Positions 48,025-61,357 of a stretch of 64,000 nt of DNA are shown here, in pieces (the first letter of the stretch is position 1; the number at the start of each line of letters is the position of its first letter). The stretch comes from Cordia subcordata (taxonomy: Eukaryota; Streptophyta; Magnoliopsida; Boraginales; Cordiaceae), in NCBI GenBank assembly GCA_028554755.1, contig JAPTOF010000001.1:38893501-38957500 (forward strand), written 5' to 3'. The notes below the pieces were generated by a model that had not been told where the DNA came from, did not search any database, and was given only the letters and a program-made list of their open reading frames with translations. A program made the translations under genes and the position numbers.

Positions 48025-51000
48025 TGCAACAATTACAACAATAATTGTCCAATTAGCAAATTGTGGACAATCTTGTAGTTTTTAATGTTGTTCTACTAAG
48101 GGTACACATGGTTTGGATTGGTATAGTTTTGGACCAATTTGAAGTTATAAACCAAATTAACCATATGGTTTTTAGTTGACATTAATCAATTGACTTTTAA
48201 TCATGTGCAATAAACATTAGTTTCAAAAGTTTGGTTAAGAAATAAACTTTCAAAAGAACTCTCAGAAAAAATAAAAATTTTCATCAAGAAATTTCACGGA
48301 AAGAGACATCAATTAGTAGATCAACTTCAATTTACTATCGATGTTAGATGTCTCACCAACATAAAGCCTGTTTGGAGTAGCTTTCTTTCATGAAAGGTGT
48401 TTGTTTTTTCCTTCTTTAAAACACTTTTTTGCAATAATTATTTGTTTTTACTTTAAAAGAAAGCTAAAATTCTAAAACAGTTCAGATTTTGCTCGTCCAA
48501 GATCCAAAAATTTAAGGCCATGCTTACTTATATAAAACTACGTTTTGTTTTTTAATTCTAGGTTTTTTAAAGAATATTGGAGTTCATTTTTTTTTTTTGG
48601 TAGAGATGTCAAAGTTGCAACTTCATTTATGAGTTGAAAATGGAAAACAATTTTAAAACTAAAAGATGAGTTTACTTCTTAGTAGCTGTCAAATATTTTC
48701 TCTTTTATAAAACTAGGAACTACATTACAAAGTTTAGAATCATTTTCCAAGTGTAAAAGCGTATCTGTGTGTATAACCCCATTATGTGTTGTTATTATTA
48801 AATTTATCGGCACTTTTTTTCTCATTATATTGATTATTGTATAAATTTTCTTAAACACCGAATCACATGTTGAGATGGATAAGTGTTGGAATTAAAGATT
48901 AGATAAAGTTAAAAGGAAAGAAAAAGTCAGTAAAGAAACAAAAAGTAAGACAATTACGAAGAATCGAATCAATGGTCAACTAAAAGTTCCAGATTTTCCG
49001 GCAAATTTTTTGAATGGAGAATTATGAGAGAATAATCCAAATTTATTAAAAGAAATTTAGAAAACAGGCAGACTTATTTCCCACTATTCTTCTTTAATTT
49101 GGAAAGTTTGAAAAACTAATTTTCAGTTTTCATTTTAAAAATTTTCCATTGTAAACATGATATTCTGTTTTATTTTCCTACAAAAAAGTTTCTAGAAAAT
49201 AATTTTAATTTTTTGTAAGTAAATTTAAGTCTTATCTTCTCAAAAAAGCACCTTTTTTTTTTTTTTGCAAAAGTTATAGAAAAAACTGAAACAAGAGAGG
49301 GAAAAAATATTTTTTCTTGTATTTTTGAATATTGAGTATAACATTATTTATAAAATAGAACTTAACCAATTGTGAGAAAGATGAGGAGAAAATCTATACA
49401 TCAGTGTAACAAATATTTCAAAAAAGTCAAACTATTCAAAAATAAATCTCCTTATCAAAAACACTTTTACAAGAAGTTAATTTGAACGAACCAATACATA
49501 CAAAACGAAATACAATTTGAAAGTTCACTACTACTACTACATGGTGCATAAAAAACTATCATAATTCGACATTTATTAGTATATGATGCAAAATATGTTT
49601 GCTTGTTTGATTACTGATACATTAAGGAACAACAACGAAGTGTCTTCCTGAGCATTGCTGCTGAATATAGAAATCAGAACCACAGCAAACATATCATGGC
49701 AGATGAAACAAATTAAAACCACAAAAGCCACATAGATATTGACGTTCATCATGGAGACAGAGCGGAGCAGGCCTTCGACCCAACTGACAGAGTAATGACG
49801 GTGTCTTTTCATAAACAAGTCTTCAAAAATTGGCGCCCTTGTTGACGTAATTGTTACTTTTTTAAAAATTTAATGTTGCGTTTAATTTGCCTGTTTTCTA
49901 CTTTTATTTTTTAATTTTTATTTTTTAAAAACAGTTTTTATTTTTTATTTTCTAAAATTTAGAGAATGTGTTTGCTTAACAAAAGTAATTTTCTATTTGA
50001 TGTCTATTTACAAAATTGTCACCTTGTTTTTTAAAATTTTTTAGAGATATTTATAAAATTATTGCTTTATTTTCTAAATTTTTAGAGTTATTTATAAAAT
50101 TGTTACTTTGTTTTTAGAGAAAATATTTTTTAATATTTTCTAATTTCCAAGAAAGTTATTTATATTTTTTAAAAATGAAAACGAAAATAGTGCTTCGCTT
50201 TTGTGCCCTGTGACTTTACGGGTGATGCTATTGACACAATGGTTGCTGCTACCCGTTGCCCGAAATTATGTATGTTTTCGATTACAATAATATTGCTCTC
50301 TAAAAGATCTTGATTTTTGTACTTTGGTGGGTGTTTGAGATTTTTTTGATAATCTATGTTGTGTTGAAGGGATATCTATCTAATCTGATGATCAATTGTG
50401 TAAAGTCTGTGGTAATATGTGAAATCTATTTTATTAGGATTTAATTAATTATATAGAGTGTCGCTCGTATTTTGAATAAGTCTCAATTATATGGGCTTTA
50501 GAATCCTAATTTTTAGTGATATGGACATTAGAACCCTAATGATGACAAAATTAAGAATCCTGTTCCTCCAAGATTTGTCTTTTCTTGTGTTTTATAAATA
50601 ATAACTTAACCTATTATATTAAAGGTGAGATAGAAATAGAACAAAAAGACGAAGAGTGAGACCCTGAGGGAGGAGCTCAAAAGGTGACCTCTCAAGCCCA
50701 AGAGGGTGGAGAGCACAAAAGGTAAGGTCCGAAGCCCGAGCCTTTTCTTGGTGATTTGTTTGTTCTGTTTAATGTGAAATACTCTTGTTTGTTTGCAAAT
50801 GTAAGCAAAAAGTCGGCCATGTTATGATATGTGTGCATGTCTTTATAATTCTTGCATTAATTGTTTGTTTCGGCACTCCAATTTTCAACAAATTAGTAGT
50901 TGCTTGGAGGTTGCCACTGGTGGTGGTTGTATTTGCACATCATCACTGCACCCACCGCATATTGTTTACCCTAGGGTCGACATGATATGTTTTGATTTGA

Positions 51001-51714
51001 TTTTGAAATTTATTTTAAATTTTATTAAATTAATTAACGGATTTTCTAATGATGTAAAATAATTAAATTAAATTATCAGTTTGGTTTTGTTTTTATAATT
51101 TTTTTAAAAATTCATCAAAAAATTAAAAAATAAATATATTATAAATAAATTTTTTTAAAAAAATTAATCAGTCTCTATCTACATTTTACTTGGACATGGA
51201 TTAGCTTTAATTTGTAAGCCATTATATTTTGATCCACTCAAGGCTGTGAATCGACCAATTATTTCAAACATAGATTGCTTCTTAATAAACAAACTAGGGT
51301 TCCGTGGGTGATGATGGCAACAGGCCAAAACATTCAAGGGCTACAGCATTATGGAGTTTAAACATCCAAAATTTAGTGGAAGCCACATCTGGGGATCTTT
51401 CCAAGATTGGCTGATATTGCTCATGCAATCAACATGATGAGTCCATTTACGAGACTTGGTTGTTCAATCTATTCTCGAGAGCACTGCTTCCTCTTTCACA
51501 GATGGAGGGCCCTTATCACAAGTATCCGAAATCTTACGGCTATGAGAAAAGGTTGGCACATTACGCAATTACCTCAAAGGATCAAATATCAATGGAGTTG
51601 AAAGGAGTAAGCGAAAAAGGAATTAACAAAAATCAAAATTTCTGATTAGTAGAATTTTAGGTTTAGATAATTCGGGTTTTCTTTTTAAGATAATTCGGAC
51701 ACATAATCGTTAGT
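48025..51714. other. AT-rich spacer, no supported gene
   Basis: Includes a Tourist-like left end at about 48366 (gcctgtttggagtagctttc) without a matched right end nearby. A less AT-rich stretch at about 51320-51630 has overlapping open frames in two registers and is unassigned. Otherwise no feature. Confidence 0.4.
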
Positions 51715-52850
51715 TTTTTTTCTCTTTGGGGCACTAAAAATTTTGAAAATCCAAAATTGGGAAGTGTTTCTAATAATGTAGTTTGTTGTAATCAAATTTT
51801 GTACGTTTTAAACTTGTGATCTTTTATGAAAAATAATCTTTGTAGTTTGTGGCTCTAAATTAATATACCGTTACTCTTTTGGTGGTAGAATAATAGGATC
51901 ACGGTAATAGATTAGACTACGACTTTATTATTCTATCTAGCTTGTGGGGTGGAAGTCAAAAAAACAAGATATTTATTTAGCAACCCAGTCTAATCAAGAG
52001 TTGATAAGAAGTTAGAAAAAAGAGCCAAAACTTGATTAAAAGATTTTTTCTTGCCACCCGCTTAACAAGGTTTTGGTTGGAAATTACGTTTGAAGTTAAA
52101 GCTTTAGAGAACAATGACGCTTTTACGCTACGGATTATGGTAGCCGAATATCTTGTCGTCGAAACCATTGTACTTTCATTGCCTTTAACATCACTGATAT
52201 GTTATACAAGAGTAGTAATATTTTCTTTTTGTGTGCCACTTCAAAATTAAATTTCAAAATGTACTACTGAGTCTCGATGCATGTTTCAAGTCAGTCAAAT
52301 ATCAGCTGATCTTTGAGATTATATTTTGTGGAACTTGTCTCTATTGGTTTTCTTAATTATTTTTTTCAAATTGTGAGTTTTGTTTTATTGTATTTTTCTG
52401 TTTGTATGTCGCTTATGTATTGGTCATCTCTCATAAATACGAGTTGTAATATAAATCACCATTTAATTTCTCCCTTTTATTTATACCATTGTGCCTACAT
52501 TCGTCTTGGGTTGTTCTCAACTATCTTAGATTTTACAACTCCAAGGATTTTTTTCTTTGAACTTGACAAAAAATAAAGAAAAACTTCAAGATTATTAGAT
52601 TCTACTTCTAGTGAATGTTTGACCCTACGTTCTCTTGTTGGAGTTATCAAGTCCACCCAAAAATTATGATATGTAAATGTTTCCTTTTTCTTTCTTTTTT
52701 TTCTCTTATGTCTTAAATTGATTTAAATGGCAAGTTAAGGTGTCTAATTTGTCCCAACTCGAGATTTAGCCCCTAAGCCTAACTCGTTGTCCTATATAAA
52801 TGATTTATGGGAATTGGAATACTTCTTAATTATAATATCCCTAACATAAC
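51715..52850. repeat. Segmental duplication, copy B, left part
   Basis: Aligns with 43058-44150 and is cut at 52850 by the Copia insertion; the copy resumes at 58427. The target-site 5-mer ATAAC ends this part. Confidence 0.85.
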
Positions 52851-53182
52851 TGTTGAATGTGGCCCGTGTTCTTGGGCAACAAGAATAGCAGATTTCCTTA
52901 TTAGCATATTACCTTATTCGCTTGTTACCTTTTGTAGCACATAATTAATCAGTTGCCTTTTCTGCTTAATAGGTTTAGGAAACCTTTGCACTGTAAATAT
53001 GTGACAATGCTCATTATGTTATGTGTGAGAGAGAAACCAAAGTGAGAGCCTTGTAGCACTCGTGATCAATAATAGAATTATTCTCTGCTGCCCGTGGACG
53101 TAGGCTTCAAAGCCGAACCACGTAATTCTTGTGTCCGTTATTTCTTCTCGTATTCTTCGTGTTTGCATGTTTTTCCCCAACA
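52851..53182 (+). repeat. 5' LTR
   Basis: 332 bp, TGTTGAATG to CCAACA. Its likely TATA region reads tgtaaata at about 52994-53001, whereas the 3' LTR has tataaata, so this promoter copy appears to be mutated. Confidence 0.93.
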
Positions 53183-54064
53183 AACTGGCATCAGAGTTTA
53201 GGTATTAATTTGCTGCTTGAGGGAAAAAGGAAAAATCAAAACTTGTGAAACCAAAATTTCTCAAAACCAAACAGTGCCTAACCAAACAAAGGTCTTTGTT
53301 CGGCGAGGAGTGCTCGGGTGCTGTCTACGTTGAGCGTTGGTGGCTGGAGTGGAAGCTTGCGTCGGTGGGTCGTGGTTCGTATTTGGGTTTGAAGAACAAG
53401 CGAAGAAGATAGAGTTCGCGTGCTCTTGAAGTTGGTTTTTGGTATTCAAGTATTATTTTTTGGAAATTGGTTGAAGTTTGTAAATCAAGTTTAGAGTTTG
53501 TAGGCTTTAGATCTTTGGATTTTTTTGGATTGGGTCTAGGTAGTGGCCTTGTCCAATTTTGGCTAGGTCTTGGGTCTTGGGTTAATTAATTTTTTGTTAG
53601 GCTTGGGTTCTAAGCCAGAAAAATAATAAATTTCTTTTTTGGGTTTGGACTTAGTTTAGGCCAAAAGAATAAATTTTTTTTTTTATTTGGGCTTAGATTT
53701 AGTCCTGAAACAAAAAAAAAAAGAAAAAAAAAGAGACCAGTTGACCTGTTTGACCGCGTTGACCGGAGTTTGATCGGGGTTCACTTTGACGGTTGACCAT
53801 TAACCGAGGGTTGACCGCATTTGACCAGAGCCTTACCCCACGTTTTTCGACGTACTGAGTCCGTTTTTGGGCTCTGTTTTTCCAGATTCTGCTCTGAAGT
53901 ACGTGTTTAAGGACGGTGTTGACTTTGACCAACAGGTTTGACTTGGACCGGTGTTGACCAAAGTTGACTAGGGGTGTTCCTAAGGTTTCTCGACGTGCTG
54001 AATCCGTTTTTGTGATCCATTGAGCCAAATTCCATCCTGAAGTGTGAGTTTTGTGCAAACAAAG
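53183..54064 (+). other. Copia 5' untranslated leader with primer-binding site
   Basis: The primer site is at 53186-53196. The rest is a G/T-rich leader containing several diverged copies of a ttgaccgg/tttgacc motif at about 53740-53975. No frame of note. Confidence 0.7.
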
Positions 54065-57000
54065 ATGTCTTCCACAGGTGGAAAGTTTGAAATCGAGAAG
54101 TTTGACGGGAGAATGAGTTTCAGTCTTTGGAGGATCAGATTCAAGGCATTTATGACAATGCAAGGACTTTGGAAAGTCATTGAAGAAGTGATCCCGGAAA
54201 AGACGGAACCAGCCGTGAGAGAAGAACTTGAAGCGAAAGCCTTGAGTGCAATACATATGTCTGTGACAAATGAAATATTGCTGGAGATTGCTGAGAAGAC
54301 GACAGCAGTTGAGGCTTGGAATACTTTGGTGGAATTGTATGCATCTAAATCTCTTACCAATCGCCTCTGCTTGAAGAAGCGATTGTATCATCTTAGAATG
54401 AAAGAAGGTACGTCACTAAAACAACACCTTGATGAGTTTACCTCTTGTTTTATTGCTTTGAAGGATATAGGTGTTAAAATTGATGACGAAGATCAAGCTA
54501 TGATTGTATTATGCTCCTTACCGCCTTCATATATGAACTTTGTGGACACTATGTTGTACGGGAGGGATAAAATTACCTTTGAAGATATGATTACTTCATT
54601 AAAATCGAAGGATCTTCAAACACATATTCCGGGACATAGGGAAGAAGTTCATGGGGAAGGTTTAGTGAGTAGAGGGAGATCGGAGAATAGAGGGGGATCT
54701 TCGAATAGAAAGAAAAGCAAGTCAAGGTCAAAATCAAGAACAAGGAAGCTACGCCGTTTCGAGTGTAGTGAAAAGGGTCACATTAAGAAAGAATGTCCAA
54801 AACTGAAAAAGGGAAAGAAAAAGGTGGAGAATTCAGCTAATGTGGTGGAGAGTGCTGACAGTGGTGGAGATAACTCGAGTAGTACCAGGGAAGTTTTGAC
54901 TGTGAGTGGATCACAGTGGCATAATCAATGGATTCTTGATACTGGTGCAATGTTCCATATGTGTCCTAGGCGTGACTGGTTCTCTTCTTATTCCAAAAGA
55001 GAAGGGAAAGTCTTTCTAGGCAATGATCTTTCGTTAAAGGTGGAGGGAATGGGCAGAGTAAATATCAAGATGTTTGATGGTGTTACAAGATCTCTCGAGT
55101 GTTGGCATGTACCGGAGCTGAAGAAAAACTTGATTTCTCTTGGGCGTTTGGATTCTCATGGATACAAATTCCGAAGTGAGAATGGTGTCTTAAAGGTGAC
55201 CAAAGGTGCAATTATGCTCTTGAAAGGGAACTTGACTGGTGGCCTATATGTCCTTCAAGGTAGTACAGTTACAGGTGTTGCAGCTGTTACATCCGAGGAG
55301 AGTGATAATGACACTACGCAGTTGTGGCACAAAAGGTTGGGCCATATGAGCGAGAGGGGACTGACCGAGCTGAGTAAGAGGGATTTGCTTTGTGGACAAA
55401 GAACTGGAAAGCTTGAATTCTGCGAGCATTGTGTCTTTGGAAAGCAAACCAGGGTGAAGTTCAGCAAAGGGCAGGAGAACACCAAAGGTACACTTGATTA
55501 TATTCATTCTGTTCTTTGGGGTCCTAATAAAGTTTCTTCTAAGAAAGGTGCCAGGTATTACATCACTTTCATTGATGCATACTCTCTGATGGTGTGGGTA
55601 TACTTCTTGAAAACTAAAGATGAGGCGTTTCCAACATTTGTCGAGTGGAAGACGTTGATTGAAAAGCAGACTGGTAAACAAATTAAGCGTCTTAGGACTG
55701 ACAATGGGTTGGAATATTGCAATAAAGAGTTTGATGAGTTATGCAGGAAACATGGCATTGTGAGACACCGCACATGTGTAGGGACACCACAACAGAATGG
55801 AGTTGCAGAACGCATGAATAGAACTCTGGTGGAGAGAGCTCGTTGTATGCTCTCCCAATCTGGTTTGAGTCAAGACTTTTGGGCTGAAGCCATCAATACG
55901 GCATGCTACTTGGTGAATAGGTCTCCATCCAAAGCTATTGAATTGAAAACTCCTTTTGAGTTATGGTCTGGTAAGCCTGCTGATTACTTTCGATTGAGGG
56001 TGTTCGGTTGCCCTGCATACGCTAACGTGAAGGATGGCAAGTTGGATCCGAGGGTAAAGAAATGCATATTTCTAGGCTATGCGTCCGAGAGGAAAGGTTA
56101 CAGGTTGTGGTGCACAGATCCAAAGTCTCTAAGTTTCCTTATCAGCAGGGATGTCATATTCAATGAGTCTGCTTTATTAGACCAAGAAAAGGAGAAAGCG
56201 GTAGCTGGTTTAGACCACGATGTCAAAGAGCAGGTGGAGGTATTTGCTGATGTTCCAAATGTTCCATCTAGTAATAGTAGCAGTCAAATTCAGCCGACTC
56301 AACCAACTGAGGTACATGATCAAAATGTGCCTGAACAATGTATACAAAGACATTGCCACTGGGCGAGAAAGGAGACAGATTAGAGAGCCTCAAAGATACG
56401 AATACGCTGATCTTGTTGCTTATGCTTTGACTGTTGCCGAAACAATTGAAGGACATGAGCCGAATTCATACAAAGAGGCCATATCTGGGAAAGATTCTGC
56501 TCAGTGGATGGGTGCCATGAGTGAGGAGATTGAGTCTCTTCATAAGAATCAAACATGGGAGCTTGTTAAATTGCCTAAGGGACAATGAGTTGTTGGTTGC
56601 AAATGGGTTTACAAGAAAAAGGAAGGTACTCTAGGGGTTGAAGGTCATCGACACAAGGCACGGTTGGTGGCAAAAGGCTATACACAAATGGAGGGTGTTG
56701 ACTTCAACGAAGTGTTCTCTCCGGTTGTGAAGCATAGTTCCATCAGGGTTTTACTTGCCTTGGTTGCTCTTCATGACTTAGAGCTTGAGCAGCTAGATGT
56801 GAAAATGACGTTTTTGCATGGTGATCTTGAAGAACAAATTTACATGAGTCAACCGGAGGGTAATGTAGTTCCAGGTAAGGAGAACTATGTTTGCAAACTG
56901 AAGAAGTCCTTGTATGGGTTGAAGCAGTCACCTCAGTAATGGTATAAGAGATTTGACACATTCATGGTAGGTGTTGGATACACAAGGAGTGCCTATGACA

Positions 57001-58018
57001 GCTGTGTGTATCTCAAAAGGCTTCCAGATGGCTTGTTTGTGTACTTGTTGTATGTCGATGATATGCTTATTGCTGCTAAAAGCATGTCTGCAATCGACGA
57101 ATTAAAGAAGCAGCTAGGTGATGAGTTTGAGATGAAGGATCTTGAAGCAACAAAGAAGATTCTTGGCATGGAGATTCACAGATATAGAAATGCTGGGAAG
57201 GTGTTCTTGTCTCAACAGAGTTATATTGAGAAGGTGCTGGAGCGTTTCGAGATGCTTAAAGCTAAGCCTGTGAGTGTGCCGCTTACTGCTCATTTCAAGT
57301 TGTCTGTAGATTTGTCACCTAAAACTGAGGAAGAGGTGGAGCATATGTCTCATGTTCTATACTCGAGTGCTGTTGGTAGCTTGATGTATGCTATGGTGTG
57401 CACTCGACCTAATATTTCACATGCAGTTAGTGTTGTGAGCATGTATATGGCATCCCCTGGGAAAACACTGGGAAGCGGTGAAATGGATAATGAGATATTT
57501 GCGTGGCACTGCGAATATATGATTGCTATTTAGCAAGATGACTGGAGATTGCGCGAGGTTGGTGGGTTATTGTGATTCAGACTTTGCGGGTGACCTTGAT
57601 ACGAGAAGATCTCTGACGGGTTACGTGTTTACTCTATTTGGATGTGCTATCAGATGGAAAGCGATATTACAATCTACTGTTGGTATCAGAGCACATGGCA
57701 ATTGCAGAAGCTGTGAAGGAGGCCATGTGGTTACAAGGCCTGGTTCGTGATTTTGGACTGCAGCAAGATACAAGTACAGTCTTTTGTGATAGCCAGAGTG
57801 CAATCCATCTGACGAAGAATCAGATGTATCATGAGAGGACTAAACACATTGATATCAGATATCATTTTATCAGAGATGTTGTATCACAAGGAATCATATC
57901 GGTGCGTGCGAAGATATCTACCCATGAGAATCCAGCGGATATGATGACTAATGTGGTTCCAGTCAGCAAGTTTAAGCATTGCTTGGACTTGGTTGCTATT
58001 TGCGGTGCGGAGCATTGA
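54065..58018 (+). pseudogene. Tnt1-like Gag-Pol polyprotein, broken
   Basis: From ATG 54065 (MSSTGGKFEIEKFDG) one frame runs through gag, a zinc knuckle whose first Cys is replaced (RFECSEKGHIKKEC), protease WILDTGAMFHMC, the H/H/CxxC integrase zinc site (WHKRLGHMS...CEHC) and the integrase core (TDNGLEY) to 56383. In the motif HSVLWGP the position of the first catalytic Asp is Val. Downstream coding shifts frame at about 56330 and meets TGA (56586-56588) and TAA (56937-56939). Reverse transcriptase YVDDM is at 57051-57065. Two more shifts fall near 57460-57680 before the RNase H end (FCDSQSA, ERTKHIDI) at 58018. The element cannot make its own proteins. Confidence 0.92.
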
Positions 58019-58089
58019 GCTCTTAGAGGTAGTTGGCTGCAGGGATGATGGTGTATTGATTGGAGCGAATACGTGCCAAGGTGGAGATT

Positions 58090-58421
58090 TGTTGAATGTG
58101 GCCCGTGTTCTTGGGCAACAAGAATAGCAGATTTCCTTATTAGCATATTACCTTATTCGCTTGTTACCTTTTGTAGCACATAATTAATTAATTACCTTTT
58201 CTGCTTAATAGGTTTAGGAAATCTTTGCACTATAAATATGTGGCAATACTCATAATGTTATGTGTGTGAGAGAAACTAAAGTGAGAGCCTTGTAGCACTC
58301 GTGATCAATAATAGAATTATTCTCTGCTGTCCGTGGACGTAGGCTTCAAAGCCGAACCACGTAATTCTTGTGTCCGTTATTTCTTCTCATATTTTTCGTG
58401 TTTGCATGTTTTTCTCCAACA
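58090..58421 (+). repeat. 3' LTR
   Basis: 332 bp, the same ends as the 5' LTR, preceded by a short purine-rich tract (aaggtggagatt). It keeps TATAAATA near 58233-58240. Confidence 0.93.
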
Positions 58422-58426
58422 ATAAC

Positions 58427-58870
58427 ATTATATCATACTAGGAGATTTGATTAAATTTCTTGAGTTAAAGAGTCATATTCAGAGCCTGTTTGGCTAAGTT
58501 TATTTGAGGCTTATAAGTTATAAATAGTAAAAAATATGTAAAGGGTGTTTTTTTCTAAATACTTATAAGTAACAAAATAAGCAAAACCAAATAGGCCCTT
58601 AAATATCTAACAAGAAAAAAATGGCGGGGAAAAACCATCAAATTTATTTTTCTATAAATATCAAACTTTCCTAACCAACGATGAGATTTGGATCTCCTTC
58701 TGATGACACATCTAGTCTTAAAACTGTAAATTAACCCATCCATTTTTTTTTCTTTAAAACCATGTTGACAAAAGAGGGGTTTACACCTCAGAATTGTGGA
58801 GAGGCCCGACGAATAAACTATTATTAGATGTTTATATAAATATCATGATACATGTCCTCCAAAAATATAC
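58427..58870. repeat. Segmental duplication, copy B, right part
   Basis: Continues the alignment to copy A (gagttaaagagtcatatt at 58462 and 44193; aggggtttacacctcag at 58774 and 44331). It is interrupted by the MITE at about 58480-58600. Confidence 0.8.
58480..58600. mobile_element. Tourist-like MITE in copy B of the duplication
   Basis: The left end GAGCCTGTTTGGC and the right end, read inward, AGGGCCTATTTGG flank an interior with CTTATAAGT arms, as in the 6-kb copy. Copy A of the duplication has an empty site here, which supports insertion after the duplication. The 3-bp target duplication is not clear. Confidence 0.65.
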
Positions 58871-59560
58871 CACGATAAGAGTTAAGGTCGGATGCGACTT
58901 ACGAGTTAAATTTGATCCTAATTCCCTACTCTAAATTATATGTTATAACTTATCTGGTGATTTAGTTGTGGGATTAGTTTTTTAACACAAAATTTACTAA
59001 TGTCAACAACAAAAAAATAATGGTGCATAATTACTACGTATTAAAAAAAATTGGTGTTAGGTTTCACTTAAACAAAACAAGATCCCAAAATGGAGAAAAA
59101 GATGCTATATGTGGAGAATTATTGGTGACTGATGGTTGACTCATAATCATTGTAATTAGTTGCCTCAAAGGGTATGCTTTGGCATATAATTACAGAGAAT
59201 AGATGATTCCACCAAAAACTATTGGCCTGCACAGGTTAAAAGTAAATCACAAATTATGCCTCTAAACTTATTAATCAAGAGACTAGACATAATTAATTTC
59301 GTCTTGATTCCTCTACAAACACACACATCCAAAAGAAGATGAACAAGATAGATTACAGATCATGACTCAAGACTTAATAACCAAGAGAAATTTATTGTCA
59401 TTTCATCTTGATATATTCCTGCTTCAGAGCACATGCAAATACACACACACACACACAAATGAAGGGTAAATTACAAATCACGCCTCAAGAATTATTAATC
59501 AAGAGAATTTGTTGTAATCTTGCCTTGATTTTCCCTCCATACAAAATCACATAAAGCCGC
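58780..59560. repeat. Dispersed repeat block Y, copy 1 (relative at 62040-62500)
   Basis: Shares with 62040-62500 the ordered landmarks ggagaggcc, aaatatcatg, gactgatggttgact and cttattaatcaagagaa. Inside copy 1 the 'aaattayagatcatgactcaag...aagagaa' unit recurs three times (about 59248, 59355, 59470) next to an (AC)n tract at 59441-59457. Confidence 0.6.
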
Positions 59561-60261
59561 TATTGATAGAAAAGAAAATTAATGGCTGGCATCTTAATTA
59601 GTTAACCTCTAAAAAATACTAAAGTATTTACCACAACCAATAAGTGACTGTTTAATTTATTCGGTTTAATTTAATGCTACATTATATACTTAAATGGAAA
59701 ATGAGATATTGCCCAAATGGGACCAACTTGTGAATGCATTGTTTTATTTTATTGTTTATTGAATTGGGAATATTTGATTGCACTTTATAATTTTATCTCA
59801 CTATCTATGGATATGCTCCCATCCCATGTTTAGGATATTTTTTTTAAAAAAAAGAAATAATCTTTTTAACTAAAAATTTTATTTACTCTGTAACACTTTA
59901 TCGAACAAAAAACGAACAATTTTAATAGCTTGTCTCAAACTTTGAGTTCAACCATAAACCCGGGGGGGGGGGGGTGAAGAGAAGACTTATTTTCCTATTC
60001 CACGATCGAATCTTTAATCTAAAGAGCACGAATAAAATTATTTATCCAGCCTATAATGCAAAAAAGAAAAAAAAAAAAAAAGAAAAGAAGAAAGAAACAA
60101 AAAATAGAAACCTACCTTCAATCATTGTGAGATGGACTTGCCGACTTCAATAATAGGAGGTAGCCTACTAGCCGTAAGATGAATGCGAGATGGATGGTAA
60201 GATGGGTGCCTCATCATTTACAGATTTTGATGTTAACTTGATGTTGTCAAATTTTATGTAC

Positions 60262-60715
60262 TTAATAATAATGAATATTGAATTTTAAGTTAATTTATAA
60301 AATATAATTAAAATTATACATATAATAATATAATTATAATATTAATAATATTAATATCAGAAATGGTACTTTAAATCAATAATATTAGAAATTAATTTTA
60401 ATTTTTTTATAAAATAAAATTCTTTCGTTCACTTTAACATAGAGGTATAAAGTTACATTCTAAAATATTATACATAATGATATAGTTAAAATATATTGCA
60501 TTGAATAGTTAAAATATGTCATGTTGGTATGATGTGACCAATTAAATAGTGACAAATGGCACAAGAAATTTTGAAAGAAAATTTAGTTAATGGACTTTTA
60601 TACATACATACATATACATATACATATACATACATTCTGAAATTTCTTTGAGTTTCACCATTTTTTTACACTAGGCCGTGAAATTTTTAATTCTTTGAAA
60701 AAATAATTTTTCTAT
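60262..60715. repeat. Dispersed repeat block X, copy 1 (copy 2 at 61358-61905)
   Basis: Both copies share tactttaaatcaataatattag, acatagaggtata, taatgatatagttaaaatat and ccgtgaaatttttaatt in order. Copy 2 carries about 100 bp of extra sequence near 61675-61820, while copy 1 has an (ATAC)n microsatellite at 60600-60640 in the equivalent place. Confidence 0.75.
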
Positions 60716-61357
60716 TAATATTTATTTAATTTAATATTTAACACAAAATTTATAAAATAGACTACTTTTTATTTTCAATTTTATATTCTAAAAAGTTAGT
60801 TCATCCAAAATACACATGTATTAATTTAAGTAGAAAAGATTAAATTCTATTTAAAATGTATATAAATATATTGAAAAAGTAGACTTCAACTTGAATCTAA
60901 TTTTTTCTTTTTAATCTCGTGGGTAAGAAGAAAAAGTTTATCAATAGATTATTTTGTATATTTTTTCATATTTTGAAATTAATTTTTTTATTTTCTATTT
61001 GATTGTAGATTTTTGTGAATAATTGTATTTATTTATTTTATTTATTTTTGTTTGCTTTAATAAAAAATATATTAGAAATAAAAAATTAAAAGTAGCTTTT
61101 TATTAAAAGAAATTTTATGAATGAAATATTTTTTATTTTCACTTAAAATTAAAACTTTTAAAATTTGTAAATTAATTTTAGATTATTTTGTCAAATAATT
61201 TCATCAAATAATTTTACTTTTTACTTTAATAAGTAAATAAATTAATAACACTTTTAATATAAAGCTCTATTTGGTAAAGTTTGATAACATGGGGGAATAT
61301 GGATATGGGGGACTTTAGGATTTAAGCTAAAACTCATGGAAAAATGGCTTTTACTGA

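Larger units (their letters stand above)
52851..58421 (+). mobile_element. Complete Ty1/Copia LTR retrotransposon, Tnt1-like, coding-dead
   Basis: Both LTRs are 332 bp with TG...CA ends. The 5-bp target duplication ATAAC (52846-52850, 58422-58426) is perfect. The primer site (53186-53196, TGGCATCAGAG) matches the tRNA-iMet type. The internal order is gag, protease, integrase, reverse transcriptase, RNase H. The LTRs differ at about 14 of 332 sites by my count, most of them C/T or G/A. Confidence 0.95.

Noticed and set aside
48360..49495. Tourist-like element with a left end at about 48366 and a right end near 49480
   Set aside because: The right-hand match (ttaatttgaacgaacc) is weak, and no target duplication or foldback interior was found over this distance.
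51320..51645. Two overlapping open frames in a less AT-rich patch
   Set aside because: I looked for a known family or splice structure and found neither. The two frames compete for the same bases and cannot both be real.
59960..59974. Poly-G tract as a possible quadruplex or regulatory element (another at about 23370)
   Set aside because: Isolated homopolymer runs with no promoter or gene start nearby; they may simply be slippage products.
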